Shown here piece after piece: positions 63,125-64,000 of a DNA stretch of 64,000 nucleotides (position 1 is its first letter; each line of letters begins with the position of its first letter). The stretch is taken from positions 18,786,120 through 18,850,119 of the forward strand of contig JAAONU010000001.1 of the NCBI GenBank assembly GCA_012932295.1, read 5' to 3'. The position numbers and the translations under genes are program-made. The notes beneath the pieces were generated by a model. It searched no databases and had not been told where the DNA came from. It saw only the letters and a list, made by a program, of their open reading frames with translations. Origin of the DNA: Cyclina sinensis (taxonomy: Eukaryota > Mollusca > Bivalvia > Venerida > Veneridae).

Positions 63125-63830
63125 CTGAAACAAGAAGCAATAAAATTTTCTGTATACCAGGTATTGATACGTGACCATGTATTTCATAATATTGTTTGTT
63201 AGGACTCTGTTTTCATTCTATGTCATAAAGTGTGTTACCGCTTTAAAATAACCACTCGTTCTAAGTGACTACTACCTCTGGTAATTCCAAAGAACATTTT
63301 ACAAGTGGTTTAATACACACAGCATTAGATTATTTTAATGGAAGTATTTCAATTTCTGGTACATGACAATGTTTAACCACAGAAGGAAATGGGTCATTTT
63401 CAATATTTTATCAAGGTTTTTTTGTTTTGACTAATGCATAATTAATGGCGGCCTTCGGATATACAGTTACTTAAATTTGTGAGTAGCGTTCTTTTGATAA
63501 TGGGTAGTTCCTGTTCAGATATCCTTCATATTAATTGGAATTGTCAATAACAAAAGATTTCACTATATATCCTGTTACATTATATATCAAAAACAAACCA
63601 TACATTTCACTTTATTGATATATCCTGAAGGGAATTCTTGGTGGAATTTCTTCTTCAGTATATATTTCATTCACACAATGGTTAATCTACTTATGGCATG
63701 AGGTCTGCCTTGAACAAAGCAAGAACTATGTTGTACTTGCATATTGAACTTTGTCTAGAATAATCTAATCTAAGAATAAATGTTCATTTAACATTTGTAT
63801 AGCTCTAGAAATTGAAAACACTAGCTAATA
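63125..63830. other. Region upstream of the first recognised CENP-U-like exon
   Basis: The CENP-U-like exon at 63049-63124 needs an upstream exon ending in phase 2 on the minus strand. I searched this stretch for one and found none. A short ATG frame ending at AGAG|GTAGTA near 63276 has the wrong phase. So the start may lie further right, or translation may start at the ATG inside exon 63049-63124 (63078). Confidence 0.4.
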
Positions 63831-64000
63831 ATGGAAGATAGCAGGATACAAGGACATCCCAACTCTTCTGTCATCAACCAGTCTTTCTCAACAATGAAAA
63901 CCAGATCAAGTCTCTCAGATGGTATTGCCCAGCCTAGCTATATGGCCAGGAAAAGAAATCCTCTCATGGCAAATTTGTTGACAATAGACGAGACAATATG
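63831..64000 (+). CDS. Start of an unrecognised protein, runs off the right edge
   Basis: ATG at 63831 in a favourable context (A at -3, G at +4), with an in-frame TAG seven bases upstream. Open for all 56 remaining codons, with a Ser/Arg-containing polar sequence (MEDSRIQGHPNSS..., MARKRNPLMANLLTIDET). No family recognised. If real, it is divergent from the CENP-U-like gene, whose first exons would have to lie between 63125 and 63830 or overlap this gene. The length is too short to be sure. Confidence 0.4.
   Translation, partial: MEDSRIQGHPNSSVINQSFSTMKTRSSLSDGIAQPSYMARKRNPLMANLLTIDETI

Overview
The window is eukaryotic nuclear DNA. It is AT-rich, has GT-AG introns with conserved phases, and is very rich in repeats. 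The dominant dispersed repeat family carries TGACCTTGACC / TCAAGGTCA words, and others include CTCACCTGAG-ended elements, tRNA-headed SINEs and many minisatellites. From general knowledge these are typical of bivalve molluscs, so I infer a bivalve (probably heterodont). The species cannot be told from the sequence alone.

Left part (1-31.9 kb): no protein gene could be supported. It holds a 78-bp satellite (1-620), several elements with terminal inverted repeats (981-2633, 4568-4980, a pogo-like one at 9625-10400, a TATACCCCC-type one at 13022-13830, one with an internal 146-bp array at 29639-30524), TTAA-flanked piggyBac-like MITEs (17961, 31218, 37012), a dimeric tRNA-derived SINE (19862-20195), and a 1.6-kb minisatellite (22746-24395). 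Between them lies AT-rich sequence with only short, unsupported ORFs. One well-formed but non-coding minus-strand exon candidate lies at 8381-8487.

Middle (32-46 kb): two same-strand paralogous genes encode small two-transmembrane proteins. Gene A has its main exon at 40526-41378 and up to three candidate first exons, all ending in phase 2. Gene B lies at 44888-45832 and seems to continue in another frame to 46112. Both have a short first exon, a phase-2 intron and one large exon with a matching TM1-loop-'GP'-TM2 core. Around them are a decayed ~45-bp satellite split by a LINE 3' end, a 61-bp minisatellite, a GGTCA-rich element and a near-perfect ~147-bp fold-back palindrome.

Right part (51.6-63.1 kb, minus strand): a ten-exon gene whose splice phases all agree encodes at least 521 residues. 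Its C-terminal ~135 residues align almost without gaps with the centromere protein CENP-U (CCAN, CENP-O/P/Q/U/R complex). Its introns are packed with repeats, including a 1.8-kb, ~48-copy 38-bp minisatellite next to a MITE, and a SINE nested in another SINE. A plus-strand ORF (63831 onward) leaves the window and may start the next gene.
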